A stretch of DNA of 64,000 nucleotides, taken from the NCBI GenBank assembly GCA_021018995.1, contig CM037597.1, forward strand, positions 2,865,299 through 2,929,298, written 5' to 3'. The position numbers were made by a program, and so were the translations under genes. The notes beneath the pieces are model-generated. The model had not been told where the DNA came from. It saw only the letters and a list, made by a program, of their open reading frames with translations, and searched no databases. The DNA is from Chloranthus sessilifolius. Lineage: Eukaryota > Streptophyta > Magnoliopsida > Chloranthales > Chloranthaceae. The first letter of the stretch is position 1. Each line of letters starts with the position of its first letter. Shown here piece by piece: positions 10,955 through 23,381 of the stretch.

Positions 10955-11105
10955 TCAAAAATCGGCTAGGGTGGCCGCTCGGGTGGATCGTGTCCCCGGC
11001 CGATTCGATTTACCTTGGGGCGGTTAGTGAGGCGGGTTGGGCCTTGGGTGGCCGCTCGGGCGAGTCCAAAATCAAATCGGGCCGGATTGGGCCGGATCTA
11101 TATAT
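10955..11105. repeat. Family 7 repeat (GGGCCGGATTGGGCCGG)
   Basis: GC-rich tract of GGCCGCTCGGG and GGGCCGG motifs ending at a short (TA)n run. Same character as other family 7 tracts. Confidence 0.45.
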
Positions 11106-11175
11106 ATATATAGTTTGGTTTTATCTTTTTTGTCATTTCATTGCAAATCGAAGGAGGGGGCTTAGAGATTTAGAG

Positions 11176-11406
11176 CAAGGATTATAATCTCGGTTTTTCG
11201 ATACGTATCGTCCAGCCTCAAAACCGATACGTATTGGACGATACAAATGATAATTTGAAATTATCGGACGATACAAATGATACATTGAACGATCTGGATG
11301 ATACGAACGATAATTTGATTGTTTTTTAAGGAGGGCGATAAAAACTTATTTTATCGTATCGTTATGGTCTAAAACTGATACGTATCGGACGATATTTTGA
11401 TGCATG
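11176..11406. mobile_element. Family 1 MITE, 231 bp
   Basis: From CAAGGATTATAATCTCGG to ATTTTGATGCATG, flanked by ATTTAGAG (11168-11175) and CTTTAGAG (11407-11414), a 7-of-8 duplication. The interior has two CGATACGTATCG palindromes and TTGAAATTATCGGACGATAC motifs. Confidence 0.85.
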
Positions 11407-11414
11407 CTTTAGAG

Positions 11415-12168
11415 GTTAGGGGTTATATCTTCTTCCTTCTCATTCTCTCTTCTACAGCGGCACAACTCTTCACCGACGACCACTGGCAACCCTCCGGTGA
11501 GTATTTTTTTTTTTTTTTTTTTTTTTTCATTTTTAATGCATAATTTGTTCTTTTTCGATACACAGAGATCCAGTGATCCTCCCGCCGGCGAGCATCAAAC
11601 CTCCGGCTCCGGCAAGTATATATATATATATTCTTCTTCTTCGGTCCTCTGTGGCACCTACGTATTAATTTTTTATTTTGTTTTTCCAGCCGTCTTCTTT
11701 TCTTCTTCTTCTTCTTTGAATCCCCGGCAAGGCGGCAGCGGCAGTGGCACCCTCCGGTAGCAGCAACAACAGTCAACAGGTAATTTTTTTTATTTTTTTC
11801 TTCGTTGGTCCTCTGTGGCACCTTTGTATTAATTTTTATTTTTTATTTTTTTTTGCAACCTTCTTTTCTTTTTTTTTCTTCTTCGAATCTCCGGCAACAT
11901 AGCAGCAGCAACAACAGATTTTTTTTTTTTCCTGGTTTTTCTCCCTTCCCTTTTTGATTTTTTTTTTTGCATCTTCTTCTTCTTCTTCTTCTTGCATCTT
12001 TTTCTCCCTGCATGGATTGGTGACAGCGCGCACACACACGCACACACACACACACACATATATATGCTAAAATAGTAAAATGTATGTTGTAGTTTATTTA
12101 TACTAAAAAAATTACATATATGTGATATTGTGTGTGTGTGTGTGTGTGCGACTGTGTGACTGTGAGCA

Positions 12169-12238
<70 letters not shown>

Positions 12239-12345
12239 GCTGCTCAGATCTTGGGGCGCCGTCCAGCGATTTCTGCCCGAACATCCCCTGACCACCCGAA
12301 CCTGTCCGACGATTTTAAGAACATTGATGTGAAGGCATGGAATGA
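11415..12345. repeat. Low-complexity block: poly-T, (TTC)n, (CA)n and (TA)n
   Basis: Contains T-runs (11507-11527), TTCTTC runs, (CA)n at about 12028-12057, (GT)n at 12130-12148 and (TA)n at 12173-12234. The segment ACAACTCTTC...CCGGCAAG recurs in diverged form. The open frames here are lysine/tyrosine-isoleucine repeats and are not genes. Confidence 0.7.
12173..12234. repeat. (TA)n microsatellite
   Basis: About 31 uninterrupted TA units. Confidence 0.95.
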
Positions 12346-12349
12346 ATTT

Positions 12350-14860
12350 TTTTGACAATTGATGGAAGAACTAGTACGAGGCAATACCCAATAGTGAAAG
12401 AATAGTGATTGGTGTGACTACTTTAGTTGATACGGAGGGAGGATCGAAAATGGTCATGAAAGAATACATGCAAATATATGGTATTGGTAAAAGAAATAAA
12501 ATGGGGAAACTATCCTTGATTTTGTAGTAGCTTCTAATCTGATAATAACGAATACATTTTTTAAGAAAAAAGAACATCTTATAGCTTTTAAGAGTGGAGC
12601 AAATAGAATTCAAATAGATTATTTTTTATTTAGACTGAGAGAATGGGAAGACTATAAGGATTGCAAGGTCATCCCAAGAGAGAGCCTTAGGAAACAACAT
12701 AGATAAATAATGTTGAATATTATTATCAAGAGCCAAGTAATTAAAAAGATAATTATGTATCACTCAAAAATGATGGATATTGAAAGAAGAAAAAATAACA
12801 TTTAAAGGAAAAATGAATGACTGAGAAGTATGGTTATATAAAGAGTAACTAAAAAAGAAATATGAGTGACTAAGAAGTATGGCATAATGAATCCTAATGA
12901 GATGTGAGAATAAATGGCATAATGTCTTAAAGAGTTGCTAACGAAGTGTTTGAGGAATCTAAAGGAAGAAAAGGTATAGAAAGGGGAATGAGCCTGTAGC
13001 CCAATGGAAGGTTGACAATATTGAATAACTTCTAGGTCTCAGGTTCAATCCCAACTTACCTATAAAAAAAAGGTAATAGGAATAAAACTATTGTGGTGGA
13101 TTAGCTATTCAAAAGTCAATACTCGAGAAGAAGTATTTTAAGGAATGATAACGAATAAAAACGATCTTGAAAGATATAAACTCGCCAAAAAATATGCTAA
13201 GAAAGCCATGAGTGAAATCAAGTATGAAGCATATGACAATTTATACACTAGGTTGGAAAAGAAATAAAAGGGAGAAAGAAATTTATAAATTTGCCAAAAC
13301 TAGATAAAAGAATACTCGAGATTCGACTAGGTAAGGTGCATTAGAGACGAAGATAAAAAAATCTTGAAAAAAGAGGATGTGATAAAGAATAGATGTAAAA
13401 GATACTATAAAGATCTATTAAACATAAAATATGCGAAGTGGATCAAGAAGATGAACCAAATCAAGGGATGATCAACAAAACATGAAAAGATGAGATAAAA
13501 TCAGTTTTAGTAAAGATGAAGAAAAGAAAAACATGAGGACGAGTTGGAATATCTATCGAAGTTTGAATTGTGGTGGGAGAGTATGGACTAGATTGGTTGG
13601 CTAAAGTATTCAATAAGATGCTAAAACTGAAGAAAATGTGTGAAGAATCGAGGTCTTTTTATAAAAATAGAGGAGACATTCAAAACTGTGCCAACTATCA
13701 AGGCATTAAACTTATGTGCCTGACTTACAAAACTATACGAGAAAATAGTAGAACAACTAAGCAAGAATCAAGTGTATTAGAGAACTAGTTTGGGTCTATA
13801 CCGGGAAGATTAGCCATTGAAGGTATATTCTTATTGAGTCAACATGTAGGGAACTTCAGAGAAAAAGAAAAACTTACATATGATTTCTATTGATTTGGAA
13901 AAAGTTTATTATATAGGTTCAAGACAGATAATCTGGTGGACATTGTGGAGATCCCAAACTTATATATTAAAAATCTGAGACTATCCAAGATAGGTATGAA
14001 GGGGCGGTAATTAGAGTAAAAATGATGTGTGGAGAGACGAGTCAGCTCCCTATTGGAGTTGGGTTGCATTAAGGCTTTGCGTTGAGCTCGCATTTGTTTT
14101 CCTGATCATGGATGCGTTAATCATAGATAAACAAAAGTAGATTGCATGATATATATTATTTTCGAATGCTGTGGTATTAATTCACCAAATAAGAAAATAT
14201 ATAAAAGAATAAAAAAAAAAAAGCCTTTCAGTCGAGAGGTTTGAAAATTAGCAAAACAGAGAAAGATTACATGGAGTGCAAATTTAGTGAATATGATAGC
14301 TTGAAGTAGAATTTAGTTAAATTGAAAATCATTTAGTGTCTCATTGTCAAAGATGCCGCTATTTAAGCTCTACTTTACAATCTGATTGTGTATTCGAAGA
14401 AGATGTCTCAAATAGGATTAATGCGACGTAATGGAGCCAAGCAAGCAAAATATTTTATAATTCATGCGTTTCACTTAGATTGAAGGGATAAGACAGCGAT
14501 TAGACTTGTCATACCTATATGGTACGAACTGTTGGGCTACAAAACAATAACAAGAAAATATAGTACATGTATCCGAGATACGTATGTTAAGATGAATGTG
14601 TGAGATAACAAGAAAGGATAAATTCAGAATGAGTGCATAAGAGGGAATTTGAGAGTGATACCTATAAAAAAAATTATGTATGTCAAATAGGATTAATGCA
14701 GAGGCTAGAAACAAACCCTACAAGCATAAGGAAGTAGGAGAAGAGAAATGAAGGATTGGAAAGCTACAAAGAGTTTAATATTGATCAGAAACGAGTGGAG
14801 AAATAGAACTTGAAAGGTGGCACCAACTCAGATGGTCTGAATCCTCCAATAGAACTTATT
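12350..14860 (+). mobile_element. Decayed RTE-type LINE (CFDP2-like endonuclease/RT)
   Basis: Shifting frames spell endonuclease-region motifs (ILDFVVASNLIITNTFFKK near 12510; FKSGANRIQIDYFL near 12590; CKVIPRESL near 12665) and RT motifs (YKNRGDIQNCANYQGIKLM near 13660; FGSIPGRLAIEGIF near 13790; ISIDLEKVY near 13880). This order matches the plant RTE LINEs often annotated as craniofacial development protein 2-like. Many stops and frameshifts make it dead. A small SINE sits within it at 12980-13070. The exact 3' end near 14.86 kb is uncertain. Confidence 0.82.
12980..13070 (+). repeat. tRNA-derived SINE nested in the RTE LINE
   Basis: TAGCCCAATGG matches an A box and GGTTCAATCC a B box, followed within 30 bases by an A-rich tail. 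Flanks AAGGTATAG and AAGGTAATAGG look like a slightly diverged target duplication. Confidence 0.6.
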
Positions 14861-15207
14861 TTGTAGTTAAGACGTGTTGATGTAAGCTGCTAGTTGAAAT
14901 TGAAACATATCTTAAGAGTACATTGGAACTTGGAAGCCAGCTTTTGAGAGGTCCTTACATGGCATTGATGAGATTCAATCTCTTAATTTGAGTTTACATC
15001 ATGGAATTGAGCTGGGATCAGGTGACCGACCCAATCACCTACAATAATAAGTGGGCCATCAATTTTATACGTTTTACACTATTTTGGACTACCACATGAG
15101 GCCATCGTGTATATTGGATGCAGCCCTAGATTGTATTGAAACCCCATTTCTACCTTCGATTGTATTGAAACATTTTTACCTCACGCGATAGGCTCAATTT
15201 TAGTTTT
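14860..15207. other. Intergenic, nothing recognised
   Basis: No coding signal; a short CCACATGAGGCCATC-type stretch is shared with other low-copy repeats in the window. Confidence 0.4.
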
Positions 15208-15720
15208 GTCAACGGCCGGGCTGGGCCTCCCTAAGACCTTTACCGGCCCTAGGGTCCAAGGTTAGGTTCTAGCCCGGCCCTAACTTAGGCGGGCTTTGCT
15301 ATTTCCAAACCTAGCCCTAACCTAGGTGGGTCAGGGCGTTCTCGGGTCAAGCTTCTGACTTGTTGTTTATTGTTATTTTTAGAAAAAAAAATAATGTAAA
15401 AAAATCATTGAAAAAAATAGATTTTGAATGAGAGGAGAACTCTAAGACCTCTTTTTTAGATATTCAGATCACCAAAATATCCATACAACTATCAATCCAT
15501 TGAATGATATTGAGGGTTATTTTAATAATTTATTGTAAAAAGGATAATATTATTTTATATACCACATTAATATATTTAATTATAAAGATGGATGGGCTAG
15601 GCCGTGCTTATAGGCTTGAACTTGTTGAGCTCCTACCTACCTGATGCAACTTTTGATTTTTATGCCCTAACCTGACCTCTTACCCTATTTCGAGCCATAG
15701 CCCAGCTCGGCCATATTGAC
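15208..15720. repeat. Family 7 element with inverted GTCAACGGCC ends
   Basis: Starts GTCAACGGCCGGGCTGGGCC and ends CAGCTCGGCCATATTGAC, so termini are inverted. GC-rich arms flank an AT-rich centre. This is the clearest copy showing that family 7 has defined ends. Confidence 0.55.
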
Positions 15721-16435
15721 GGCTTTACTCCCTTTACCAAGGTTGCATTTGAGTTAGCTTTCCGGGGCCAGAGAGTGGCTCTTTGAGACTCTTTAGCTTC
15801 GGAGAAGGGTTGTATTCATGTTTGGTATCATAGCTCTCCGCCCCATTTGCTATGACAGAAAGCGCTATTTTAAGTGAAAACACAGCTCTCTAATAGACAT
15901 AGAGTAGGGAAATAGTTGGTATCCGCTAAAGGACACCAGACCCAAACACACCCTAAAGCCTCATTCAGGTGTTTCTTGGCTTTTCTCATAAAAGTTCAAA
16001 AAATTGAAAGCTCTGATTCATGCTAATTCCTAACAGACTTTGATTCTTGGCTTTTTCCATATGCGTTCTTAAGTCCCTCTGATTCTTGATTAATCTCATA
16101 AAAACACAAAATCCTATTGTTCTTAAATTCATCTTAGAAAAGCTCAGAATCGGTTGAATGTTGGTTGTGCTACAGTAGTAAAAATGTTATTTAATCAAAG
16201 ATATGTGAGTTGAACTCGAATTTGATCCAAATTTTATGGCCTATCAATCTATGCGAGGTAGAAAATATTGGACGTGTTTTTTTTATAATAGGACTTGAAA
16301 TGGGCAATATCAAAAATCTGTTATACATATAGTAAATAAATATTATAAACTCGTGAAAGTGCACGGGCATAAAACATTATATATTCGAGTAGGCCATTGC
16401 AATTAAATTGTCATGAAATAAATTTTATGGTATAC
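15721..16435. other. Intergenic, nothing recognised
   Basis: Mixed-composition DNA. A stretch near 15780-15960 (GAGAGTGGCTCTTTGAGACTC...) looks repeat-like but I found no second copy. Confidence 0.4.
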
Positions 16436-16439
16436 TACG

Positions 16440-16620
16440 ATCGCCACTTTTAGGGATGTGTCATATTGAATCAACATGTGATCGTTTGATGGAGATCATT
16501 TTTCACCCCAATCTTTCACACGATAGATTTTGATATCATGGTGCTCCTATCAGACGGTCACATATTGATTCCATGTGGCACACAACCCAAAAAGTAACCA
16601 AATTTACTTGCAATCGAAAG
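16440..16620. repeat. Family 8 dispersed repeat
   Basis: Shows GTTTGATGGAGATC, ACCCCAATCTTTCACAC, and GATTCCATGTGGCACACA followed by AAAAAGTAACC, in the family 8 order. Confidence 0.6.
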
Positions 16621-16899
16621 TTAGCCCTTGTACTCGATTTAAGGGCCTGTTTGGATAAAAACACGAGAAACGTGGGAAAGTAAAATAATATTCCTATATT
16701 TTCCCATGGATACCTAAGTTGTAGGAAACCATGAAATTCCTTTGTTTCCCTTTATTTTCCGCTGTTTGGATAACCACATTGCTAGCTGGGAAAATGCAGG
16801 ATTAACCAAATCCTATGTTTGGATAGAAACAAGGGAAACGTGCGAAAGTAACATATCCTAACAAAAGAAATAGCCATAATATCACAAAAGATCATCCAA

Positions 16900-17690
16900 A
16901 TTAAAAATACAGCTGAAATATCATAAAAATGATCCACAAAAATAATCACCAACATAAATTATCCAATAAAATTTCATACTATTACTTATAATGCCACAAA
17001 AAAGACCATCCACATAAATGATCTACAGAAAATGGTCATCCATATCTGTCACCTGGAATACAAATAACCATTATCTAAACAATAAAAACTATCACCTGTA
17101 ATACCACAAACTACCATCCACATAAATTATTTAATATTACTTATGATGCCACAAAAAAGATCATCCACATAAATGATCGACAAAAACATTGGTCATCCAT
17201 AACTGTCACCTATAATATCATAAACCATCATTCAAATAATAAAAACTACCACCTGTAATACCACAAATCACCATCCACATAAATTATCTTAAAAATTCAT
17301 ACTATTACTTATAATGCCACAAAAAAATCATCCACATATATAATCTACATTAGTCATCTATAATTGTCACCTATAATACCACAAATCATCATCCAAAAAA
17401 TAAAAACTATCATCTGTAATACTACAAATCAATATCCACATAAATTATCTAATAAAAATTCATACTATTACTTATCATGCCACAAACCATAATCCAAAAA
17501 CTAAAAACTATTACCTGTAATAACACAAATCACCATCTACATAAACTTTCTAATAAAAATTCATACTATTATGGACGACGCCACAAAATAAATTTTCCAC
17601 ATAAATGATCTATAAAAAATGGTCATCCATAATTGTCACCTGTAATACTACAAACCATCATCCAAAAAAAAAAAACTGTTATCCAAAAAA
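16900..17690. repeat. About 160-bp tandem repeat array, five diverged copies
   Basis: The motif CATAAATTATC/T recurs at 16953, 17121, 17278, 17439 and (as CATAAACTTTC) 17540, that is every 168, 157, 161 and 101 bp. Each unit also carries CATACTATTACTTA, ATGCCACAAA, ATCCACATAAATGATC and TGTCACCTATAATA. The last spacing implies an internal deletion. It lies between the left terminus and ORF1 of the Harbinger element. Confidence 0.85.
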
Positions 17691-17738
17691 ACATCAATTG
17701 CTTTACGGATGTACTAATTAAATATAAGAAGGATTTAG

Positions 17739-18776
17739 TCAACTATAAAGTAAAGAATGCAAAAAGTTCATCCTTTCATCTTCTTCGGTGGTCCAAAAGT
17801 CGAGTGCTTTGAATTTATCTTGAATTAAGATTCGAAATGCCGCGGAAGCTTCTTCTCGATTAATACCCTTCACTGACTTAATAACCTCCTTTAAAACTTT
17901 ATCCCTTGTGAATTCATTGTCCATCTCCAACGTTGTTGCTAATTTTTCAACCACTTTGGTCAAGTTACCACAAACTTCCACTGCATCATCATTTGCTTTC
18001 CTCTTGCGGGTTGACCTCTGATCACTTGATGAAAGCTTTGACCCAGTTGTCCCAGTGACACCCTTTCTAACTGACTCAGGAACATCCTTTCTAACGGACT
18101 TTGGAGTTCGCATATCTCCATAAACCAATTCTTCAACATCAGCAAATGAAAACTCACCCAATCCATCTAAGTTTGGGTAATAATCATCAATGGGTTGAGA
18201 TTGAGTTTCTTTTATAGGTCCATCAACTTCTGTTTTCGCAATTTTACTGTTAGCCGTATCTTTTCCAACTATAATATCCAATTCGTCATATCTTCTTACC
18301 CTTTTGTTCTACCAAACTTTTTGTTGCGGGTGAGTCTGTAAATAATTGAAATATCTTCAAATGGATATAATAAAGAATAATATTAAATATTTTTTTAAAA
18401 AAATATTAACTAATATTTATATTAAATTTATCTACTCATATACCTTGAAGTAATCGTCCCAAATAGAATCTTCGGCAACTATCATCTCTTTACTATCGTC
18501 CCATCCAAAGCCAGTACAATTAAAGCGAAAATTTCTTACTGCTAGTATATCTTTCCTCAATTGTTTGTATTTATGATAAATATTATCTTTAGTGACATTG
18601 ATCCCTACCTTTTCCTTGATTTCTTTTGCAACTGCATTATAAGCATCCCGATGAAATCCATTATCAAGTTTGCGACCTTTCGCAACCTCTTCTACAAGTA
18701 CATCAATGGTGATATCACACATTTCTTTTGTCCAACGAAGATTGGTCCTTTTAGATGGATCTTCAGAAGATGTCAT
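17739..18776 (-). pseudogene. PIF/Harbinger ORF1, Myb/SANT-like DNA-binding protein, one nonsense codon
   Basis: Exon 1 is 18776-18444 (111 codons) and exon 2 is 18335-17739, joined in phase 0 at GT...AG. Exon 1 encodes a Myb/SANT-like domain of the Myb_DNA-bind_3 type (RWTKEMCDITIDVLVEEV near the start, then YHKYKQLRKD and GFGWDDSKEMI). Exon 2 begins THPQQKVW and meets an in-frame TAG at 18311-18309, then continues NKRVRRYDELDII with a Ser/Lys-rich linker and a helical C-terminus ending FLHSLLYS. In this superfamily ORF1 protein is needed with the transposase for transposition. One point lesion inactivates it, so decay is recent relative to most repeats here. Confidence 0.85.
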
Positions 18777-19097
18777 TCCTGTAATAAAATACTACAATAT
18801 GTCATTTAACATATTTATTAGTAAAATAAATATGACTAGTAAAACAATATATAAATCAAATAAAAATTAATAGGAATATCACAAAACTCATACACAATAC
18901 TACAAAGGACAATGACACAAATTGATAATTAATTAAATGTGAACAAACTAATAAAACATTACAAAATCATGAAACAAAAAACTCATTCCAAATTACTTAA
19001 ACATCTAAACTAGCTCATTCATCGACAGTTGATCAAAATAACATAGGTCAATCAATAGTTTATAAGTTGTCACAGTATAGATCTAATTCTAATAAAT

Positions 19098-20462
19098 TTA
19101 ACGGTTCATCCACATAGCCTCTGCCATTTGATCCCTCATATTTGCCCACTCTTGTCGCTCTCTTTGAGTTCTATTTAAAATTTTCGCTATCAATTCTTTC
19201 CCATTGTCTTTATCTTCGTCATCCGAAGAGGTGTCTTCAATATTGCCCAAGAATGAGTTATCACGATCAATACTTCGAATATGATTATGTAAGACACAAC
19301 AAGCTAAAACAATATCGACTTGTGTTGAGAAGGCATAAGGTGGTGCAGTCTTCAATATAGGAAAACATTTTTTCAAGACTCCAAATGTTCGCTCCACGAC
19401 ATTTCTTAATGATGCGTGATGATAGTTGAATACCTTTCTTGCATTTTTTGGCCTACCACCATTTCGATATTCACTTAAATGATATCTCACTCACGATATG
19501 GGATAAGGAACCCAGGGATATTCGCATAACCAGCATCAGCGACGTAGTATTTATCTGAAACATGTGATCAAATATGTTTTTATTACAACTATAGTAGTGA
19601 AATCTTTTATATAGCAAAGTAAACAAGGAGTTGGTGTAATACCATTTGGTAGTTTCAATCTATCTTCCCTTGTAAGTGAGTTGCGAAGCACTTGAGAATC
19701 TGCGGCCGATCCTTCCCAACCAACAAGGACATATGTAAACATCATATTAAAGTCCACTACTGTCATCACATTTTGGGAGATCTCTTGCTTCCTATTACGA
19801 AAGTTGAGTCTACTCTCAGCTGGAACCATTGCTGGGATGTGAGTCCCATCTATAGCTCCAATACAATCCTGTTTAAAAATTTAGAAATTCAAATGCAAAT
19901 AACTCTAACTTGAAAAAAGTTGAAATTATTTACTTTTGATTACCTGAAAGTACTGACGATGTTTTTCAGGCATGTGCTGATGAATATTTGCTTTAGGTCC
20001 TCGGATATACTTTGGATACAAGCTGAGAATTGTATTTAACACTCGCCTAAAATGTCGACTAATAGTTTCCCCTGATCGGCTGAATAAGTAATAAGAGACT
20101 CGATTTCTGACATTATGTGCAAGCACATGCAAAAATATTGTCAATTATTCTTCCATTGTGACTCCTCTTATATGATTTAATCGACCATTATCGCGTAATT
20201 TGTCTCTTAAATTGTAGAATGCAGCTCTATTCATTCTGAGTTGATTTCGACATTCGGTGTCATTATCATTGATGATGTCATTTAAGAATCTCAGCCTATG
20301 TTGAGCATTGTATGAAGATGGTGACTTATGTATGCGAAGTAGAGAAATCTCCCTAATAAGGACAGCTGCAGCCACACATGTTACAATGATGTGTTTATTT
20401 ATAAATTTCCTACGCTTAGCCTCTCGTTCATTTGACTCCATGTTTTGTTCGTCAGAATCCAT
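19098..20462 (-). pseudogene. PIF/Harbinger DDE transposase (HARBI1-like), nonsense plus frameshift
   Basis: Exons 20462-19944, 19868-19643 and 19554-19098 have clean GT...AG junctions. The DDE_4 nuclease signature is readable: DCIGAIDGTHIP (first Asp), GSAADSQVLRNSL (second Asp) and VERTFGVLKKCFPIL (Glu). An N-terminal helical region precedes MEE, where a TAA at 20147-20145 replaces the expected sense codon just before LTIFLHVLAHN; the frame continues after it. A second lesion, a one-base loss or two-base gain, lies at about 19488-19494 between IPYRE and RYHLSEYRNGG. With ORF1 downstream on the same strand, this is the standard autonomous gene set, now inactive. Confidence 0.9.
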
Positions 20463-20581
20463 GTTCTATTTTTCATTTGATGTAGTACGTAACGTTTAAA
20501 TAAAATAAAATCGATTTAATGGTGTCAAATTATAGGGACAAACCAATGAACACACACACACACATATTGTCTCTTGACCAA

Positions 20582-21172
20582 CGTTTAAACACTAGAATGG
20601 TGTTTAAATGATCTTGTCATTAAATTTACACTTTTTATCATAGACCATTGAAGTGTGATTGCCATGCGGCACACATCTTGACCAATCTAAGTTGTCCAAG
20701 TGGCACTCTATCATTGGAAAATATCTTAACCCAAAGAAACATACCTATAAGTGGATGTGAACCATCCAATTGATGAACTTTAATATCAGCCATTAAAACT
20801 AAAACAACAGTTGATATTAGAGTAATTCAAAGAAACATGCCTTTAAATAATCTTACAACATTAATGGTATAATATATTAGTAATCCATACCGTCAAAGTG
20901 ACAGATCATGCATTGAAGGGAAATCACCCCAAAAATCACATTCTATGGGAGATTTGTTCTAATTCACTTGTAGGTATGATTCTTTGGTTGAGACGTCATC
21001 TATTGATGGACTGTCACTTGGGAAATTTAGATTTGATCATATATATGTGCCACATGGCGTAACAGTAAATCAGACTTTAATGGTATGAGATCGAAAGTCT
21101 AATTTAATGGTGTAAGATCATTTAAATATTGGTGTGTAAATATAAGTCAGGAGCCATTACTCCTATATTTAT
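20582..21172. repeat. Family 2 element inside the Harbinger element
   Basis: Left arm has CGTTTAAACACTAGAATGG and TTTAAATGATC; right arm has AATGGTGTAAGATCATTTAAA and CAGGAGCCATTACTCC. The inner segment includes AAGTGGATGTGAACCATCC and TTAATATCAGCCATTAAAAC, shared with the copies at 26.4, 30.5, 31.9 and 37.8 kb. Confidence 0.75.
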
Positions 21173-22026
21173 TGGTGCAACAAATTTTAAAATAAAACTA
21201 AGTATTTAGATCAGTCATTTTTTAAATCACAAGATCAAGGGCACAAGATTTCAAACAGAATAATAAGAGACTTATTAGGGTCAAATCTTCTTGACCAGGG
21301 GAATCCAGTTTTACTTCATTAATGATATGCTACAGTCCATTAGAAGGTAAATGGCTGACCAAAAATTGATAACAGAAGAAACACAGCCGAAAAATAATGC
21401 TAAGGAGTCTCCAGTATGAACATGAACTGTGAAAGCAAAAGGAAAAAAGAAATAATAATGCTAAGGAAACAAGCCAACAAAAGTTACAAAGAATAAGAGG
21501 AAATTTAGGATGATAACTTGACATTAAGCAGAAGTTGAAATATTTGGTCTGGTTGCAAATTTAAGTTAGTAGAGCACACCAGTTGGCGCCCAAACCCTAT
21601 AAGAAACTACTATTATGGACATGTATATATATATATATATATGATGATAAAGAAAGCGAGAAAGAGAGTTGTGAGAGATTCTATATGTATCTGGGACAAC
21701 CTACCTGTTGTGTAATTTTGTTGCTTCACTTTAGTGAATTGTTAACTTACGGTGAATCCTTATAAACTACCTATAAGGCGTGTTGATAAAATTGCATATA
21801 TAACATGGCCTATAGTACCATCAAAGATGATGATGCCCTTATGTCTATCTGCCAATGGGTTTAGGCTTTAAAATGATCAACGCCATCTAATTAATCTGCA
21901 GCCTCTTAGATGGGCCAGAGTCTAAGCATTCATCGATGAAGATTTTGGTGTAATGTTGCACATCTTCAGGAAATAAGATGAACAGTTAAATTGCGCTAGT
22001 GGTTGACTTCATTCGACAAGCATAAC
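21173..22026. other. Non-coding, nothing recognised
   Basis: AT-rich DNA inside the putative Harbinger element, with a short (TA)n at 21624-21641. No exon-like open frame. Confidence 0.4.
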
Positions 22027-22029
22027 TTG

Positions 22030-22130
22030 CAAATTATTTTTTGAAGGGTATGCTGGGATTGAACTTGTGACCTCAAGGTTGCAATATTTTTAACCTTCCA
22101 GTTGAGCTACACTAGCGCTCTGATTGCTCC
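22030..22130 (-). repeat. tRNA-derived SINE fragment
   Basis: Minus strand reads TAGCTCAACTGGAAGG (A box) and, 35 bases later, AGTTCAATCCCAG (B box) before an A-rich end. It looks like a tRNA gene promoter without a tRNA fold. Confidence 0.6.
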
Positions 22131-22154
22131 TAGTGATTGTAAAAGGATGGACCC

Positions 22155-22470
22155 ATGTAAGAGTGCAGGCAGGTCGGGTCAATCAACACGACCCACCATG
22201 GGTCAGATTTGGGTTCAAATTTCAGACTTGTAGGGCAGGGTGGAAAATCCAAACCCATTTATTAAATGAGATGGATTCGGGTTGAGGTTTCTTGACCTGA
22301 AAACGATCCTATCAAGCTCCTTCCCTTATATTTCAACCTAATTTGCCCAACTCGAGCAAAGTTTTGCTAATCGGGTCAGTTGGGATTAGTTTGAGGGTTT
22401 CAATAAACCGGTCGGGATGAGGGTTTAGATTATCGGGTACCCCAACCCAACTTGATCCATTTGCACTCCC
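22155..22470. repeat. Family 7-like repeat (GGGTCGGGT / ACCCAACCC)
   Basis: Runs from GCAGGCAGGTCGGGTCAATC to ACCCCAACCCAACTTGATCC with inverted flavour; non-coding. Confidence 0.5.
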
Positions 22471-23340
22471 AGTTCCCTGGAAAATCTGACGATGGCCCCA
22501 CAGCTAGCCCTAACGTATACCACATAATATGATCATTTCTAATGTCCTGCTGCTAATACTGCCTATGCCGATCAAAACCAGCATGACAAGAGAGTAGGAT
22601 TAGTGTGAGGTTGTTAAAAATCCGTAGAATTTTCTATGCAAATCATATCTGTGAATATAGGTTGCCTACCACACCACAAAATGATTGTATTTGAAGCAAG
22701 GAAAATGATAACTGAAAAATTAGAATAATTTCATAAGTTGGATTTGTGGGCAATAGACCATCTGGGAAGCGGCACATCAACTTGAATAAACTGGATTGAA
22801 GGAGCACAAAATCAATTTTGTAGACATGGGAGGGCACTTTAATCTTTAATACTAAGAATCATCATGTATAATTAGGCAACCTCTTTCCTATCTCATTTAA
22901 AACCTTCATGATTAAGTTCAAATTTCTATCAAGCATTTCATCAAACAATTCATGGGCAATTCATATATCAAGCACCCTAATACACTCACTGATCATAGAG
23001 TTCTAAACTCTATCAGATCTCTCAGGGAACTTTTATCAAATAGATAAGCAACAGCAAAATAATATATTATTCACATGAAAAATCAAAGAAATAATCATAA
23101 AAATCAAGAGATATCTCATAAAATGATCACAAGCAACCATAATAACTTTAAAAATTAGAAAAATAACTTTAAAAAAATCAAATGTAAATAAAATATGTAT
23201 CACAATCATCACATGAGAACCAAATCAATGGCAGATGAAACCCTAGCCCAAGAAGAAGAATAAGAAGAAATCTCAATGGCTACGGTCAATCAACATGAAC
23301 CAGATATATGGGCTGTTGGGCAGGTATCGGAGAGTGGAGC
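22471..23340. other. Non-coding stretch at the right side of the Harbinger element
   Basis: AT-rich, including ATGGCAGATGAAACCCTAGCC and AAGAAGAAG runs; probably 5' flank of the transposase gene. No exon identified. Confidence 0.4.
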
Positions 23341-23342
23341 TG

Positions 23343-23346
<4 letters not shown>

Positions 23347-23380
<34 letters not shown>
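23347..23380. repeat. (GA)n microsatellite
   Basis: Regular GA dinucleotides close to the right Harbinger terminus; followed by a small repeat of GTTGGAGAAGAAGGCTAGC units up to 23490. Confidence 0.9.

Positions 23381-23381
<1 letters not shown>

Noticed and set aside
11423-12358. Several open frames rich in Lys, Tyr-Ile or Cys-Val
   Set aside because: They translate microsatellites and homopolymers on both strands and have no domain or codon bias.
16900-17690. 160-bp spaced repeats as a CRISPR array
   Set aside because: Units are long, diverged and contiguous, with no constant short repeat and variable spacer pattern.
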